DNA from: Campylobacter sp. RM6914
GTDB taxonomy: Bacteria > Campylobacterota > Campylobacteria > Campylobacterales > Campylobacteraceae
DNA length: 64,000 bases
Assembly: GCF_004803835.1 (NCBI RefSeq)
Contig: NZ_CP012545.1
Coordinates: 1,364,001-1,428,000, forward strand
Direction: 5' to 3'
The notes under the pieces were generated by a model. It searched no databases. It saw only the letters and a list, made by a program, of their open reading frames with translations, and was not told the origin of the DNA. Shown piece after piece: positions 1 through 9,026 of the stretch (position 1 is the first letter of the stretch; each line of letters begins with the position of its first letter). Both the position numbers and the translations under genes were made by a program.

Positions 1-1
1 A

Positions 2-160
2 AAGACAAAACAAGAAAAACTATCACAAAATGAAAAAATCCTAAGTCTTGAGCTTAAAAATTTAAATAAAACAAGCGAAGAATTTAATGAAAAACTAAAC
101 CAAACAATAAAGCTTGAAGCCGAACTTGAGGGGATTATGAAGAGGTTGAAAGATGCTTAA
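2..160 (+). CDS. C-terminal end of a coiled-coil protein, partial (probable first member of a dynamin-like pair)
   Basis: The frame is open from the window edge to a TAA at 158-160 and gives about 52 residues rich in K, E, L, N and Q with heptad-like spacing, as in a coiled coil. The last codons overlap the start of the next gene (ATG at 153), so the two are translationally coupled. Campylobacters carry adjacent dynamin-like proteins (DLP1/DLP2 in C. jejuni), and a helical C-terminus directly before a dynamin-like gene fits the first partner. No GTPase motif lies in the visible part, so the identity is inference from position. Confidence 0.6.
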   Translation, partial: KTKQEKLSQNEKILSLELKNLNKTSEEFNEKLNQTIKLEAELEGIMKRLKDA

Positions 161-1982
161 AAACTTTATAAATTCATATAAAAGTGCATACTTTAAAATT
201 TTTAGTGATGATTTTTACGGGGATTTTAAACGCTTCGAACAAGCGCTTTTGGAGCCTAAATTTCACCCAAGTGCCGAGCTTAAAAACGAACTAAGGAAAC
301 TTGATCTGTTTTTATGCGAGCCTGCACAAGTTGCTATCGTCGGTCAATTTTCAAGCGGTAAGTCAACATTTTTAAATGCCCTACTTGGTCAAAATGTCTT
401 GCCAACAGGCGTTACGCCGGTAACCGCTCGCCTTACACACATTAAATACGGAGAAAATTTTTCGCTTAGGGTTGATTACAAAAACGGCAAAGAGCTAAAT
501 TTAAACATATCAGAGATAGAGAAATTTGTCGACCAACGCGTATTTAACGACGATGTAAAGGATCTTTGCATATATGCTCCGCTTGAGATTTTAAAACGTG
601 TAAATTTTATAGACACCCCTGACCTAAACTCGCTTTCAAGTTCAGACACAAATATCACCAAGGAGGTTTTAAGTGATGTTTGTGGGGTTGTGTGGCTAAG
701 TCTTATTGAAAATGCCGCAAGAGCAAGTGAACTAAGCCAAATAAACGAGCTGGTAAAAAGCGAAGAAAAAAGCGCGATATGCGTGCTTAACCAAAAAGAT
801 AAGCTAACCAAAGCCGAGCTTGATAATGTCATGACGCATGCAAAGGCAACATTTGACGGTATTTTTAAAGAAATAATACCGATATCTGCAAAACAGGCAA
901 ATTTAGCACGTGAAAACGGCGATGAGGCTCTGGCAAATAGCTCAAATTTCAAGGCTGTTTTAGAGGCGATAGAAAATACCTTTGCAAATGAAGAGATAAA
1001 GCAAAATTTTGTCCTTAAAAAGTGCAAAAACATCTCGCAAGAGTTGATAAGCGAACATGAGTATTTCATGCAAGTTTATGAAAAAGGGATGAAAATTCTT
1101 AGCGATTTTGATAAAAATTTAGAAAAAAACCTGGCTCTTGTAAAGCAAAATTTCTCCCCTAAAATCGAGATAGCATTTAACGAGATCAAGCAAATCGCAA
1201 AAGTCATAGCAGACGAGATAGTCTCAAGCATGAAGCCAAAGAAAATGAGGCGATTTGAGCACAAAAAGACGATATTAAAAGGCAAAAAGATCGATCAAAT
1301 CGAATACGAAATAATGAGTTTTGACAATGATGAAATTTTTTCAAAGCTGATCTATAACGATGTTAAACTAGCAAAATTTTTTAGAATTTACAGACAAAAT
1401 TTAAAGAATTTACAAGATGAGCTTTGCACGGCCTTAAGTGAAATTTATGAAAATTTAGAAAGTGAATTTTTAATATACAAAAGCGAATTTGAAGGTGTCA
1501 GAAAAGAGAGTGCGGTGCATTCTGATATCGAATTTGCCACGATACGAGCTTATGCAGGAAGAATTTACGAGCTTGTGCTTAGGGATTTTGAAGCGATAAA
1601 ATTTGCCAAGATCCAAACACTTTTACTATTTTTTGAAAAATTAAATTTAAAAATCATAACAAACTACGAGAATGCAATAAAAATCGCAGTTCACTTCATC
1701 AAAGAAAAGATCGAAAATTCCATTGTTTCACACGAAAAAGATCCGATAAATTTCTCCGTTTACATACCAAGTGCAAATGAAATTTACGAAAGAGTTTTGA
1801 TCTCGTTAAATTTATATGAATTTGAAAATGAAATGCTATCAAACGCTTCATTTTTAAATAAAATTTTATCAAGCATGAGAAAAGAATTTAAAGAGACGAA
1901 AGAGGCCAAAGAAGCTAGCCTATCCCACCTTAAAAATCATCATGAAACAATCATGCAAGAGCTTGCTGGGATTAAAATTTAA
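153..1982 (+). CDS. Dynamin-like GTPase (DLP2-type)
   Basis: 609 residues. The N-terminal GTPase domain shows the P-loop GQFSSGKST (64-72), a G2 threonine near 91, DTPD (154-157) as G3 and NQKD (213-216) as G4. The remaining ~350 residues are mostly charged helix with a hydrophobic patch around 480-500, as expected for the stalk and membrane-binding tip of bacterial dynamins. Family members tether or remodel membranes, and in C. jejuni two adjacent DLPs act as a heterotypic pair. The length matches the second C. jejuni DLP. The start overlaps the upstream gene by 8 bases. The GTPase class is secure; the pairing rests on position. Confidence 0.85.
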   Translation: MLKNFINSYKSAYFKIFSDDFYGDFKRFEQALLEPKFHPSAELKNELRKLDLFLCEPAQVAIVGQFSSGKSTFLNALLGQNVLPTGVTPVTARLTHIKYGENFSLRVDYKNGKELNLNISEIEKFVDQRVFNDDVKDLCIYAPLEILKRVNFIDTPDLNSLSSSDTNITKEVLSDVCGVVWLSLIENAARASELSQINELVKSEEKSAICVLNQKDKLTKAELDNVMTHAKATFDGIFKEIIPISAKQANLARENGDEALANSSNFKAVLEAIENTFANEEIKQNFVLKKCKNISQELISEHEYFMQVYEKGMKILSDFDKNLEKNLALVKQNFSPKIEIAFNEIKQIAKVIADEIVSSMKPKKMRRFEHKKTILKGKKIDQIEYEIMSFDNDEIFSKLIYNDVKLAKFFRIYRQNLKNLQDELCTALSEIYENLESEFLIYKSEFEGVRKESAVHSDIEFATIRAYAGRIYELVLRDFEAIKFAKIQTLLLFFEKLNLKIITNYENAIKIAVHFIKEKIENSIVSHEKDPINFSVYIPSANEIYERVLISLNLYEFENEMLSNASFLNKILSSMRKEFKETKEAKEASLSHLKNHHETIMQELAGIKI

Positions 1983-1994
1983 TTAGTATTGTTT

Positions 1995-2111
1995 ATGATA
2001 TTGCTGCTAGTATTAGTGGCATTATCGGTGTCATTAGTGTCATTAGTATATTGTGTTGTAGTTGTTAGATTAATTGATTATGTGACTAAGCATATATATA
2101 GGCTAGAATAA
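1995..2111 (+). CDS. Possible small hydrophobic membrane protein (38 aa)
   Basis: An ATG-started frame of 38 codons lies in the gene-poor stretch after the dynamin-like gene. The first ~24 residues are almost all L, V, I, S and A and would make one membrane span; the tail is polar and basic (R-L-I-D-Y-V-T-K-H...). This layout resembles small single-span proteins, including type I toxins. No good Shine-Dalgarno sequence is visible, and the coding strand is a TTA/GTG/TCA-rich low-complexity run, so it may be chance. It is not a shadow of another gene. Confidence 0.3.
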   Translation: MILLLVLVALSVSLVSLVYCVVVVRLIDYVTKHIYRLE

Positions 2112-2165
2112 TTAAATATAAATACATATGATAGCTTGCAGTGATTAAATATATAAGTTTTCTTC

Positions 2166-2264
2166 GTTTTTAAAAACCAACGACTTAAATTTAAACGCGT
2201 ATAAAACCACTGATGAAAATTTAAGAAAAGTATAGTTTTAAAAACCAATGGCTTAAATTTAAAC
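2166..2264. repeat. Direct repeat of ~30 bp, two copies (2166-2196 and 2235-2264)
   Basis: The copies differ by about two substitutions and one T in a T-run. Each starts with a self-complementary core (GTTTTTAAAAAC in copy 1, one base shorter in copy 2) and ends in CTTAAATTTAAAC. Start-to-start distance is 69 bases. They may be protein-binding sites or remnants of a duplication; no gene overlaps them. Confidence 0.6.
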
Positions 2265-2319
2265 AGTAAATCTTTGAAACTATATTACAAGATAGTTTGG
2301 TAAATTAATTTTTAGGAGC

Positions 2320-2343
2320 AATTAGGGAATTTCTTCCCTAATT
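2320..2343. terminator. Hairpin, probable terminator between convergent units
   Basis: Perfect 10-bp stem (2320-2329 with 2334-2343), loop TTTC, core AGGGAA/TTCCCT. It lies between the plus-strand dynamin-like gene and the minus-strand mfr operon. T-runs on either side are weak. Confidence 0.5.
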
Positions 2344-2362
2344 AATTATTTAATAGATAGGT

Positions 2363-2391
2363 AATCAATACTGATTGCTTAAGTATTGATT
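2363..2391. terminator. Hairpin downstream of mfrE
   Basis: Perfect 10-bp stem (2363-2372 with 2382-2391) and a 9-base loop, 16 bases beyond the mfrE stop on the minus strand. It is AT-rich without a long T-run, so it may stabilise the mRNA end rather than terminate strongly. Confidence 0.4.
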
Positions 2392-2406
2392 GTTTGATCT
2401 TTTTAC

Positions 2407-3270
2407 TTAGCCTACTAATCTAGTAGCATCTTGTATATTTAGATCAAGTCCTAACTCTTTATTAGATAGACCAAGGGCAAGACCTACTAGTTGAGATAGG
2501 TGAATGATAGGTTTTCTAATGTTTGAGTTGTTTTCATCTTGATACCTCTCTTGGTAGATATCAAGTTGCATTTGGCATAGCGGGCAAGGAGTAACTACAA
2601 CATCCGCTCCGTTACTATCTGCATTACCTACTATTTGACTTGACATCTTTCTTACTGATTTACCTGCTGGATAGCTAGCATGAAAGCCACAGCAATCAAG
2701 TCTTTTTTCAAATGGAACTATAGTAGCACCAAGTGCTTCAACTACCGCTTCAAAGCTCTTTGGATTAGTTGAGCTCTCTTTAGTTAGCTCACGTTCTGGT
2801 CTTAAAGAGTGACAGCCGTAAAATAGAGCTACTTTTAAATTTGAAAGAGGATTAACAACTTTTGCTTTTAAAGTATCTAGGTTTTGATAAAGCACCCATA
2901 AAAGGCTAGTTATCTCTGTATTGCCTTCGTATTTCATATTTCCTTCAGCCAGGAAGGTGTTTATACGATCTTTAGCGCCCTTATCAAGTGTGTTTTTAGC
3001 TTTTGTAAGGGTAAGCATACAAGTTGAGCATGTTGTTAGTATTGGCATACCCATCTTCTCACCAAGTGCTATGTTTCTAGCATTAGCTACTAAGCTAGCT
3101 ATAGGATCAACACATTGAGCCTGGCTAGCACCACAGCAGCTCCAGCCTGGAATTTCATGTAGTGTTATACCAAGTATTGGAGCTATAGCCTCAAGTGACA
3201 TCTTTGACTCTTTTGCGGCTTGGCTTAATACGCAACCCGGGAAAAATGCAAATTCTTTATTATTACTCAT
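2407..3270 (-). CDS. mfrE: Methylmenaquinol:fumarate reductase subunit E (CCG-domain protein)
   Basis: 287 residues with two cysteine-rich CCG domains of the heterodisulfide reductase HdrB type: WSCCG (~43-47) with a following TCSTC, then FYGCH, LDCCG and TPCPLC. These motifs bind an iron-sulfur cluster and link the catalytic subunits to the quinol pool. It is the last gene of mfrA-mfrB-mfrE and overlaps mfrB by 4 bases (ATGA). In C. jejuni the equivalent was long annotated sdhC, but the enzyme works as a periplasmic methylmenaquinol:fumarate reductase. The family is clear; the exact substrate range is taken from the relatives. Confidence 0.9.
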   Translation of the reverse strand: MSNNKEFAFFPGCVLSQAAKESKMSLEAIAPILGITLHEIPGWSCCGASQAQCVDPIASLVANARNIALGEKMGMPILTTCSTCMLTLTKAKNTLDKGAKDRINTFLAEGNMKYEGNTEITSLLWVLYQNLDTLKAKVVNPLSNLKVALFYGCHSLRPERELTKESSTNPKSFEAVVEALGATIVPFEKRLDCCGFHASYPAGKSVRKMSSQIVGNADSNGADVVVTPCPLCQMQLDIYQERYQDENNSNIRKPIIHLSQLVGLALGLSNKELGLDLNIQDATRLVG

Positions 3271-4241
3271 TTTATAGTTCCTTCTTTCTCTGCTTTTCTA
3301 GCTGCTTCTACCATCTTAACAAGCTCTGCGTGTCCTTCTATCTTCTCTCCGCCAAATATATGAAGAGGATTCATCTTGCCGGCTTTCATTAGGTTATAAG
3401 CGATATCTAGTTTAGTAGTATTTGCTAATACTCCCTCACTTCTAAGGGCTAGCTTGATCTCATTTAGTCTACCGTCACCCTCTACCATATCAAGTAAGAA
3501 TGCCTCTGCGTGAGCAGGTCCCATTCCCTCATTTAGTCCTTTTTTCATAGCCATAACACGAAGTGACTCTATATCTCCGAATGAGCTTATACCTTTTGGA
3601 CATCTATCAACACACTCTTGGCAGTGAACACAGTTCCATAGTCCATTAGCTATAGCAGGTTTTAGATGTATCATAGGATCTTTACTTCTTGAATCATCAG
3701 CAGCCCTATAAGCATGTGTAAATACAAATGGCTGCATATAATCACTCGCATCTGCTTCAAGTTTGTTACACTCAGATGCGCAACATCCGCATAGGATGCA
3801 GTCCCATTGCTTTTTGATAGCATCCACGTCTGCTTGCGTCTGAACACAACCTGTTTTTTCACTAAATTCTGATTTTGGTGTGATAGTTGGTTTTACTTTA
3901 CGTAAATTTTCGATACTTGGCTCCCAGTCAACTACTAGGTCAGTTATGACTCTAAAGTTATTTAGAGGTGAAATTCTCATGCTTTCTGGGTTTTCATACT
4001 CTTCAAGTAGCTCTTCCATCTTTGTATCACAGGCAAGGTATGAGTGTCCGTTTACACGCACCGCACAAGCACCGCATATAGCAGAGCGGCAAGATGCCGT
4101 GAAATTTAACGATACATCTTTTGTTTGCTTTATAAGTAGTAAAACACCAAGAAGCGTTTTGCTCTCTATCTCTGCTGAAGTTAATTCATAAGTTGATTCG
4201 TATTTTTTCTTTCCGTCAAAACGGTCGATGATTATTTTCAT
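3267..4241 (-). CDS. mfrB: Methylmenaquinol:fumarate reductase iron-sulfur subunit
   Basis: 324 residues. An N-terminal plant-type ferredoxin domain carries [2Fe-2S] ligands C51, C56, C59 and C71. A C-terminal domain carries two further cysteine sets (C148/C151/C154/C158 and C204/C207/C210/C214, the last before Pro) for [4Fe-4S] and [3Fe-4S]-type clusters. It passes electrons from MfrE to the FAD subunit. Four-base overlaps with mfrA and mfrE indicate one tightly coupled operon. Confidence 0.92.
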   Translation of the reverse strand: MKIIIDRFDGKKKYESTYELTSAEIESKTLLGVLLLIKQTKDVSLNFTASCRSAICGACAVRVNGHSYLACDTKMEELLEEYENPESMRISPLNNFRVITDLVVDWEPSIENLRKVKPTITPKSEFSEKTGCVQTQADVDAIKKQWDCILCGCCASECNKLEADASDYMQPFVFTHAYRAADDSRSKDPMIHLKPAIANGLWNCVHCQECVDRCPKGISSFGDIESLRVMAMKKGLNEGMGPAHAEAFLLDMVEGDGRLNEIKLALRSEGVLANTTKLDIAYNLMKAGKMNPLHIFGGEKIEGHAELVKMVEAARKAEKEGTIK

Positions 4242-6085
4242 TGTGGTTTCCTTCCATCAAGTGAGAACTCAGTAACAACAACATTTTTATAGCTAAGTTC
4301 AAGTTTGTTATCTTTCATGCTTACGATACTGTGCTTTAAGAAATTTGCGTCGTCGCGCTTAGGGAAATCCTCTCTAGTGTGAGCGCCACGACTCTCAAGT
4401 CTTTTTTGTGCAGCTAAACAAGCACAGCGTGAAAGAAGTATCAAGTTACCAAGCTCTACATAGTCGGTAAATGCGGTATTCATCACAGCATTGCTATCTG
4501 CAACACGAATTTTCTCATAACGAGCCTGGATATCCTCAAGTGCACTTGATAAAGCATCAAGTTTATCTTGAGTTCTAAAAATTCCCATATTATCCCAGTT
4601 TTGTTTGCCAAGCTCTTCACGAAGCGTGTAAATATCAGACATTCCGCCTTGTCCGTTTGCTACCTCTTTAAATTTAGCTTGCCATGCTTTTGCAAGTTCA
4701 ACTGTTTTAGCACCCTCGCCAAATGTAGCGTTTGTAGCGTATTTTGTAGCACCCTCGCCTGCTAGTTTACCTGTTACTACGGCATCGGTTAGACTGTTGC
4801 CGCCCAAGCGGTTTGCACCGTGGATCGAGATACAAGAAGCTTCTCCACCTACGTAAATTCCAGGAATTTTAGTGCTCATATCATCAATGCTTACAACCTC
4901 GATACCACCCATAGAGTAGTGAGCTGTCGGGCGAATAGGCACAGGCTGCTCAACAAGGTCGATATCTTGGAACAAGAACGCAGTATGGCGAATTTTAGGT
5001 AGTTTTTTCATAATAGTTTCTTTACCTAAATGGCGCACGTCACAAAGCACATATGAGCTAAGACCTTCACCGTATCCGCGACCTTCGCGAATTTCCATCT
5101 CAATAGCACGAGCAACAACATCACGAGGAGCTAGTTCCATTTTCTCGTGATAATTTTTCATAAAGCGCTCGCCTTTATTATTTATAAGGTATCCACCCTC
5201 GCCACGTGCCGCTTCGGTGATAAGTGTTCCGCCGTTTTGAACGCCTGTTGGGTGAAACTGTATCATTTCAGGGTCTTCAAAGCCAAGTCCAGCTCTTAAA
5301 GCCGCAGCTACACCGTCTCCGGTAGCGATGTAAGGAGTAGATGTTCTGTTATAAAAAATTCTCGTATATCCACCAGTTGCAACAACTAGCGACTTACAAA
5401 GTATCGGATAAATTTCACCGGTTTGGATATCTCTAAGAACGGCACCTTCGCATTTACCGCCATCAACACCTATCTCAAGAAGCTCATGATCCATTAAAAA
5501 TTTAACACCGTGACTGATAGCATCATCTAGGCAAGAGTGCATTAAGATATGACCTGTTTTATCGGCAGAAAAGTTACATCTTCTCTTTGAAGCGCCACCC
5601 ATCATACGTTGAGCAACACCACCCTTTTCTGTTCTTGAAAAAAGCGTTCCCGCAAAATCCATCTCAGCGATAGCTTTACCAGCTAACTCACAAAATTTAA
5701 TCGCCGCATCTTGATCAACCAAGTAAGCTCCACCCTTTACAGTATCGTAAGCATGCAGCTTGTATGAGTCACCGTTTGAAAAATCAGTAACGCCGTTTAT
5801 ACCGCCCTCAGCCATACATGTTGCGTTTCTGGAAGGCATCATTTTTGTTGCGACAACAACTGTTAAATTTGGATTATTTTTTCTAGCTGCAACGGCTGCT
5901 CTAAGTCCTGCACCGCCTGAGCCGATGATTAATATATCGCAAGAAGGAAGCCCTTTTGAATTTCCTGATTTCTTGGTGTCTTCTGCCCCAAATGCACTAA
6001 CGCCACTGCCGCTAACGGCAAGAGCACTAACGCTAATACAGGCAGACTGAAGAAAATCTCTTCTGGTAAATTTTTGTTCACTCAT
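4238..6085 (-). CDS. mfrA: Methylmenaquinol:fumarate reductase flavoprotein subunit, Tat-exported
   Basis: Fumarate reductase/succinate dehydrogenase flavoprotein family. A Tat signal (FTRRDFLQSA) opens the protein, followed by a hydrophobic run, so the enzyme is periplasmic. The FAD dinucleotide motif GSGGAGLRAA follows, then the FAD/substrate motifs QFHPTG and HYSMGG. I place the start at the ATG at 6085, which has AAGGA about eight bases upstream; a longer frame to 6112 would add nine residues and bury the Tat motif. It is the first gene of the operon. A periplasmic fumarate reductase lets the cell use fumarate, and in C. jejuni also mesaconate and crotonate, as acceptors. Confidence 0.92.
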   Translation of the reverse strand: MSEQKFTRRDFLQSACISVSALAVSGSGVSAFGAEDTKKSGNSKGLPSCDILIIGSGGAGLRAAVAARKNNPNLTVVVATKMMPSRNATCMAEGGINGVTDFSNGDSYKLHAYDTVKGGAYLVDQDAAIKFCELAGKAIAEMDFAGTLFSRTEKGGVAQRMMGGASKRRCNFSADKTGHILMHSCLDDAISHGVKFLMDHELLEIGVDGGKCEGAVLRDIQTGEIYPILCKSLVVATGGYTRIFYNRTSTPYIATGDGVAAALRAGLGFEDPEMIQFHPTGVQNGGTLITEAARGEGGYLINNKGERFMKNYHEKMELAPRDVVARAIEMEIREGRGYGEGLSSYVLCDVRHLGKETIMKKLPKIRHTAFLFQDIDLVEQPVPIRPTAHYSMGGIEVVSIDDMSTKIPGIYVGGEASCISIHGANRLGGNSLTDAVVTGKLAGEGATKYATNATFGEGAKTVELAKAWQAKFKEVANGQGGMSDIYTLREELGKQNWDNMGIFRTQDKLDALSSALEDIQARYEKIRVADSNAVMNTAFTDYVELGNLILLSRCACLAAQKRLESRGAHTREDFPKRDDANFLKHSIVSMKDNKLELSYKNVVVTEFSLDGRKPQ

Positions 6086-6434
6086 TGATAATTCCTTGTG
6101 ATTTTTAAGCATGAACGCCTAGTCGTAAGCATCTGGATATGAAAACATATCACTATGCACACTGTCTCTTATTTACTCAAATTTCATAAAATTTTTACTA
6201 TGTATTTACGAAATTTAAAATCGGGGCGTATTTTACAAAAAGAATTCTTTATTTTTCTTTATATTCTTAGTTTAGTTTTAAATAAACTATGTAAATTGTA
6301 ACTTTATGTTAAAAATACAATTTTTATATCATGCCGATAAGGGTGTAATAGTTAAAAGGCGAATATATCGCCTTTTATTAGAAGATATTTATAATTTAAT
6401 ATTTAAGTTTAAATAGTAAATTTTATCAATTAAT
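6086..6434. other. Intergenic: mfr upstream region and end of the molybdoenzyme gene
   Basis: AT-rich, no gene seen. The mfr promoter must lie here, but I could not single out a convincing -10. A 6-bp inverted repeat (GATATG-AAAA-CATATC, 6136-6151) lies ~50 bases upstream of the mfrA start and might be an operator. A terminator-like hairpin lies near 6353. Confidence 0.5.
6353..6377. terminator. Terminator hairpin after the molybdoenzyme gene
   Basis: Perfect 10-bp stem (6353-6362 with 6368-6377), 5-base loop, with A-run/T-run flanks inside the stem (TAAAAGGCGA/TCGCCTTTTA). It lies 58 bases past the stop of the minus-strand molybdoenzyme gene and upstream of mfr, so it should insulate the two units. 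Confidence 0.6.
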
Positions 6435-8903
6435 TTAAATTTTAGTAATCCTCGGCTTCCTAAACGCCGTAACCTCAGGCAAATCACCCCTAAATTTCTC
6501 AACCTCAACCATACTTGTATGAGCCGTGTTGCTTTGAGATAATTTACTTGAGGCGACATCTTTGGTCAAGACATTTAAATTTCCATGCTTGCAAAGACTT
6601 TTTTCGCCAAATTCCACAGGATCATACCACGCCCCCTCACTTACGATAACCACATCATCTTGCACATCAGAAGTCACTAACGCACCGCATAAAATTTCAC
6701 CTCTGTCGTTAAACACACGAACAACGTCGCCATCTTCTATGCCTCTTTGTTTTGCTGTTTTAGGGCTTATTAGCATAGGCTCACGCTCGCTTATCTCGTT
6801 GTATTGTCTTAGCATAGAGTTGTTTAACTGAGAGTGAAGTCTAAATTTAGAGTGCGCACCGCTAATTGCGATAGGAAATTTCTTATCTTTTGCACCAAGC
6901 CACTCAAACGGCTCAAACCAAGTTGCGTGTCCGGGGCAGTCATCATAACCAAAGTCGGATATCGTTTGAGAAAAAATTTCTATCTTTCCAGACGGCGTTT
7001 TAAGCGCATTTGCGACTGGATCTGCACGAAATTCAGAGTAATTTGTAAAATATCTTTTCTTCTCGTCAAGCTTGTCAAATCTAAAATATCCCTTTTGCCA
7101 AAACTCATCAAAACTAGGCATATCATAACCCATCGCACTTGCCCTACTTACGACATCTGCATAAATTTCTTTAACCCAGTCAAGCTCGCTCTTGCCCTCA
7201 CTAAACGCCTCTTCTTGCTCCTTGCCCCATTTTTCACATATAAGACGTGCTATCTCAAAGTCGCTTTTACTCTCTCCAGCAGGCTTTACAAGAGGTTTTA
7301 TCGCGAAAATATACTCATTTGTGGAGTTTGACATCTCTATATCGGTTCTTTCACATTCTAAACAAACAGGCAAAACTATATCGCTAAATTTTGCATTTGA
7401 AGTCCAAAATGGCTCGGTTGTGATGATGGCACTTACTTTTTTTATCGCCGCTACTGCGCGGTTAGTGTCTGGATGACGAGTGAAGGTAGACCCGTTGGCA
7501 TTAAACATAACACGGATATGAGGAAGCTTATACATCTTGCCGTTACGTGGAATTTCTTTACCAGGCTGCATCAAAGCATCTATAAGCCTTGAATTTGGCA
7601 TTTCGTGAGCTTTGCTTTTTGCTAGTTTGCCGTTTGGAGTGATGTATCTGTCGGCAACTTTTGCATCAAAGGCGCGAAGTCTAGGCGCGATGTAACTCTC
7701 ATCAGCATTTTTATGCATTTGGTCATTCATAACAAAACCACCGCCAATCTTACCGATGTGGCCTAGCATGGCACTAAGCGTAATTAAGGCTTGATACGCT
7801 TGCTCGCCATATGCTTGACGCTGTATCGCATATCCGCTAACTATCACGGCATTATCTTTAACCAAGGTATCGCAAAGTTCTTTTAACTTTGCCTCTTTTA
7901 CACCGCAAATTTTACTAGCCCAGGCTAAATTTTTAACGATCCCGTCAACTTTACCAAGGAAATAATCCCTAAATTTATCAAATCCTACCGTATATTTTTC
8001 GATAAATTCCTTACTATAAAGTCCGCTTTCATATAGATAGTGGCACATTCCTATCATCATCGCCGTATCGGTACAAGGCACAACACATATGTAGTCGCTG
8101 TCAAAGTAGTTAGCGCTTTCGTTTTTATAAACATCTACACTATAAATTTTTATCTCACCGGACGCATTTTTTTGGCGCATTTTATCGTAGTAAGCGTATG
8201 AGTTATGCATAGGAACACCTATGGCTATTTTGTTTGATACGACAGGGTTTGTTCCCCAAAATACAATTGTCTTAGCCTCTTTTAGTATCGCTTCCCATCT
8301 TGTAGGATTATGCGTTGGATCAACGCTTCCTGTTATGTGAGGCAGCAAAGCCGTTGCGCCGCCGTATGAGTAGCCACCCAACTCGGTCACATATCCACCA
8401 AGGATATTTAACATCTTTCTGGCTGTAAATCTAGCATGCCCTACTCTGCCTAAACTTCCCCACTGATAAAGCTGTCCCCATATCGCTTCAGAGCCGTATT
8501 TGTCAAAATTTTCTTTTAAAACATTAGCTGTTAGTTCTATGGCTTTATCCCAGCTAACGCGCACGAATTCCTCTTTTCCGCGAAGATGCGGTTTTGAATT
8601 ATTTGGATCTTTTAAGAAACTTTTACGAACATACGGATATCTCACTCTAGTCTCGTTTTGTATATGATCGATTAACGCGTTATTTAGCACCGTAGGCATA
8701 GCATCACCCTCAAACGGCTCTGTATCGACAACTCTTTTGCCTATGCTTTTTACCCAAAAAGCGCCAAATTTATTTGCGCTTAGTCCTGAATTTGCGTCAT
8801 AAACAGCCTGTGCATCACCACTTAAAACCCTTGCGCTAAGCGAAGATAAAGGCACACTTGCAGCCGTAGCCGCGCCTAATTTTAGAAATTTACGTCTTTG
8901 CAT
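6435..8903 (-). CDS. Tat-exported molybdopterin oxidoreductase, TMAO/DMSO/biotin-sulfoxide reductase family
   Basis: 822 residues. The Tat signal MQRRKFLKLGAATAA is followed by a hydrophobic stretch. The body has the TorA/BisC pattern: R-Y-P-Y-V-R (~88-93), W-G-S-L-G-R (~148-153) and GGYSYGGATALLPH, where S179 is at the position of the serine that binds molybdenum in TorA/DorA. No N-terminal [4Fe-4S] cysteines are present, as in that subfamily. Such enzymes reduce N- or S-oxides in the periplasm with a c-type cytochrome as donor. In C. jejuni a monohaem cytochrome gene sits beside the enzyme; none is present here. The substrate cannot be read from sequence. Confidence 0.85.
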   Translation of the reverse strand: MQRRKFLKLGAATAASVPLSSLSARVLSGDAQAVYDANSGLSANKFGAFWVKSIGKRVVDTEPFEGDAMPTVLNNALIDHIQNETRVRYPYVRKSFLKDPNNSKPHLRGKEEFVRVSWDKAIELTANVLKENFDKYGSEAIWGQLYQWGSLGRVGHARFTARKMLNILGGYVTELGGYSYGGATALLPHITGSVDPTHNPTRWEAILKEAKTIVFWGTNPVVSNKIAIGVPMHNSYAYYDKMRQKNASGEIKIYSVDVYKNESANYFDSDYICVVPCTDTAMMIGMCHYLYESGLYSKEFIEKYTVGFDKFRDYFLGKVDGIVKNLAWASKICGVKEAKLKELCDTLVKDNAVIVSGYAIQRQAYGEQAYQALITLSAMLGHIGKIGGGFVMNDQMHKNADESYIAPRLRAFDAKVADRYITPNGKLAKSKAHEMPNSRLIDALMQPGKEIPRNGKMYKLPHIRVMFNANGSTFTRHPDTNRAVAAIKKVSAIITTEPFWTSNAKFSDIVLPVCLECERTDIEMSNSTNEYIFAIKPLVKPAGESKSDFEIARLICEKWGKEQEEAFSEGKSELDWVKEIYADVVSRASAMGYDMPSFDEFWQKGYFRFDKLDEKKRYFTNYSEFRADPVANALKTPSGKIEIFSQTISDFGYDDCPGHATWFEPFEWLGAKDKKFPIAISGAHSKFRLHSQLNNSMLRQYNEISEREPMLISPKTAKQRGIEDGDVVRVFNDRGEILCGALVTSDVQDDVVIVSEGAWYDPVEFGEKSLCKHGNLNVLTKDVASSKLSQSNTAHTSMVEVEKFRGDLPEVTAFRKPRITKI

Positions 8904-8926
8904 TTTGATAACTTTGTGTTAAGATA

Positions 8927-8940
8927 ACGCGAACTCGCGT
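8927..8940. promoter_or_regulatory. GC-rich inverted repeat upstream of the molybdoenzyme gene
   Basis: Perfect 6-bp arms (ACGCGA/TCGCGT) around a 2-base spacer, 24 bases before the molybdoenzyme start in the 123-bp divergent region shared with the VOC gene. It stands out from the AT-rich surroundings and could be an operator or a 5'-UTR hairpin. Confidence 0.35.
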
Positions 8941-9026
8941 CTAAAGCCGTATTGTAGCACAATTTTAAGAGACGTTTTTAAGATTTTATGTTAGATTAGC
9001 AAATTTTAAATACAAAGGTTTTAACG

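Larger units (their letters stand above)
2112..2406. other. Non-coding stretch with direct repeat and two hairpins
   Basis: I see no convincing gene between the possible small ORF and the end of mfrE. The stretch holds a near-perfect ~30-base direct repeat and two perfect 10-bp hairpins, listed separately. It separates convergent transcription units. Confidence 0.6.

Noticed and set aside
1989-2060. Short ATTAGT-type repeats considered as a CRISPR or satellite array
   Set aside because: Only two perfect 9-base units plus decayed ones, no spacers; no CRISPR array or cas gene was seen in the window.
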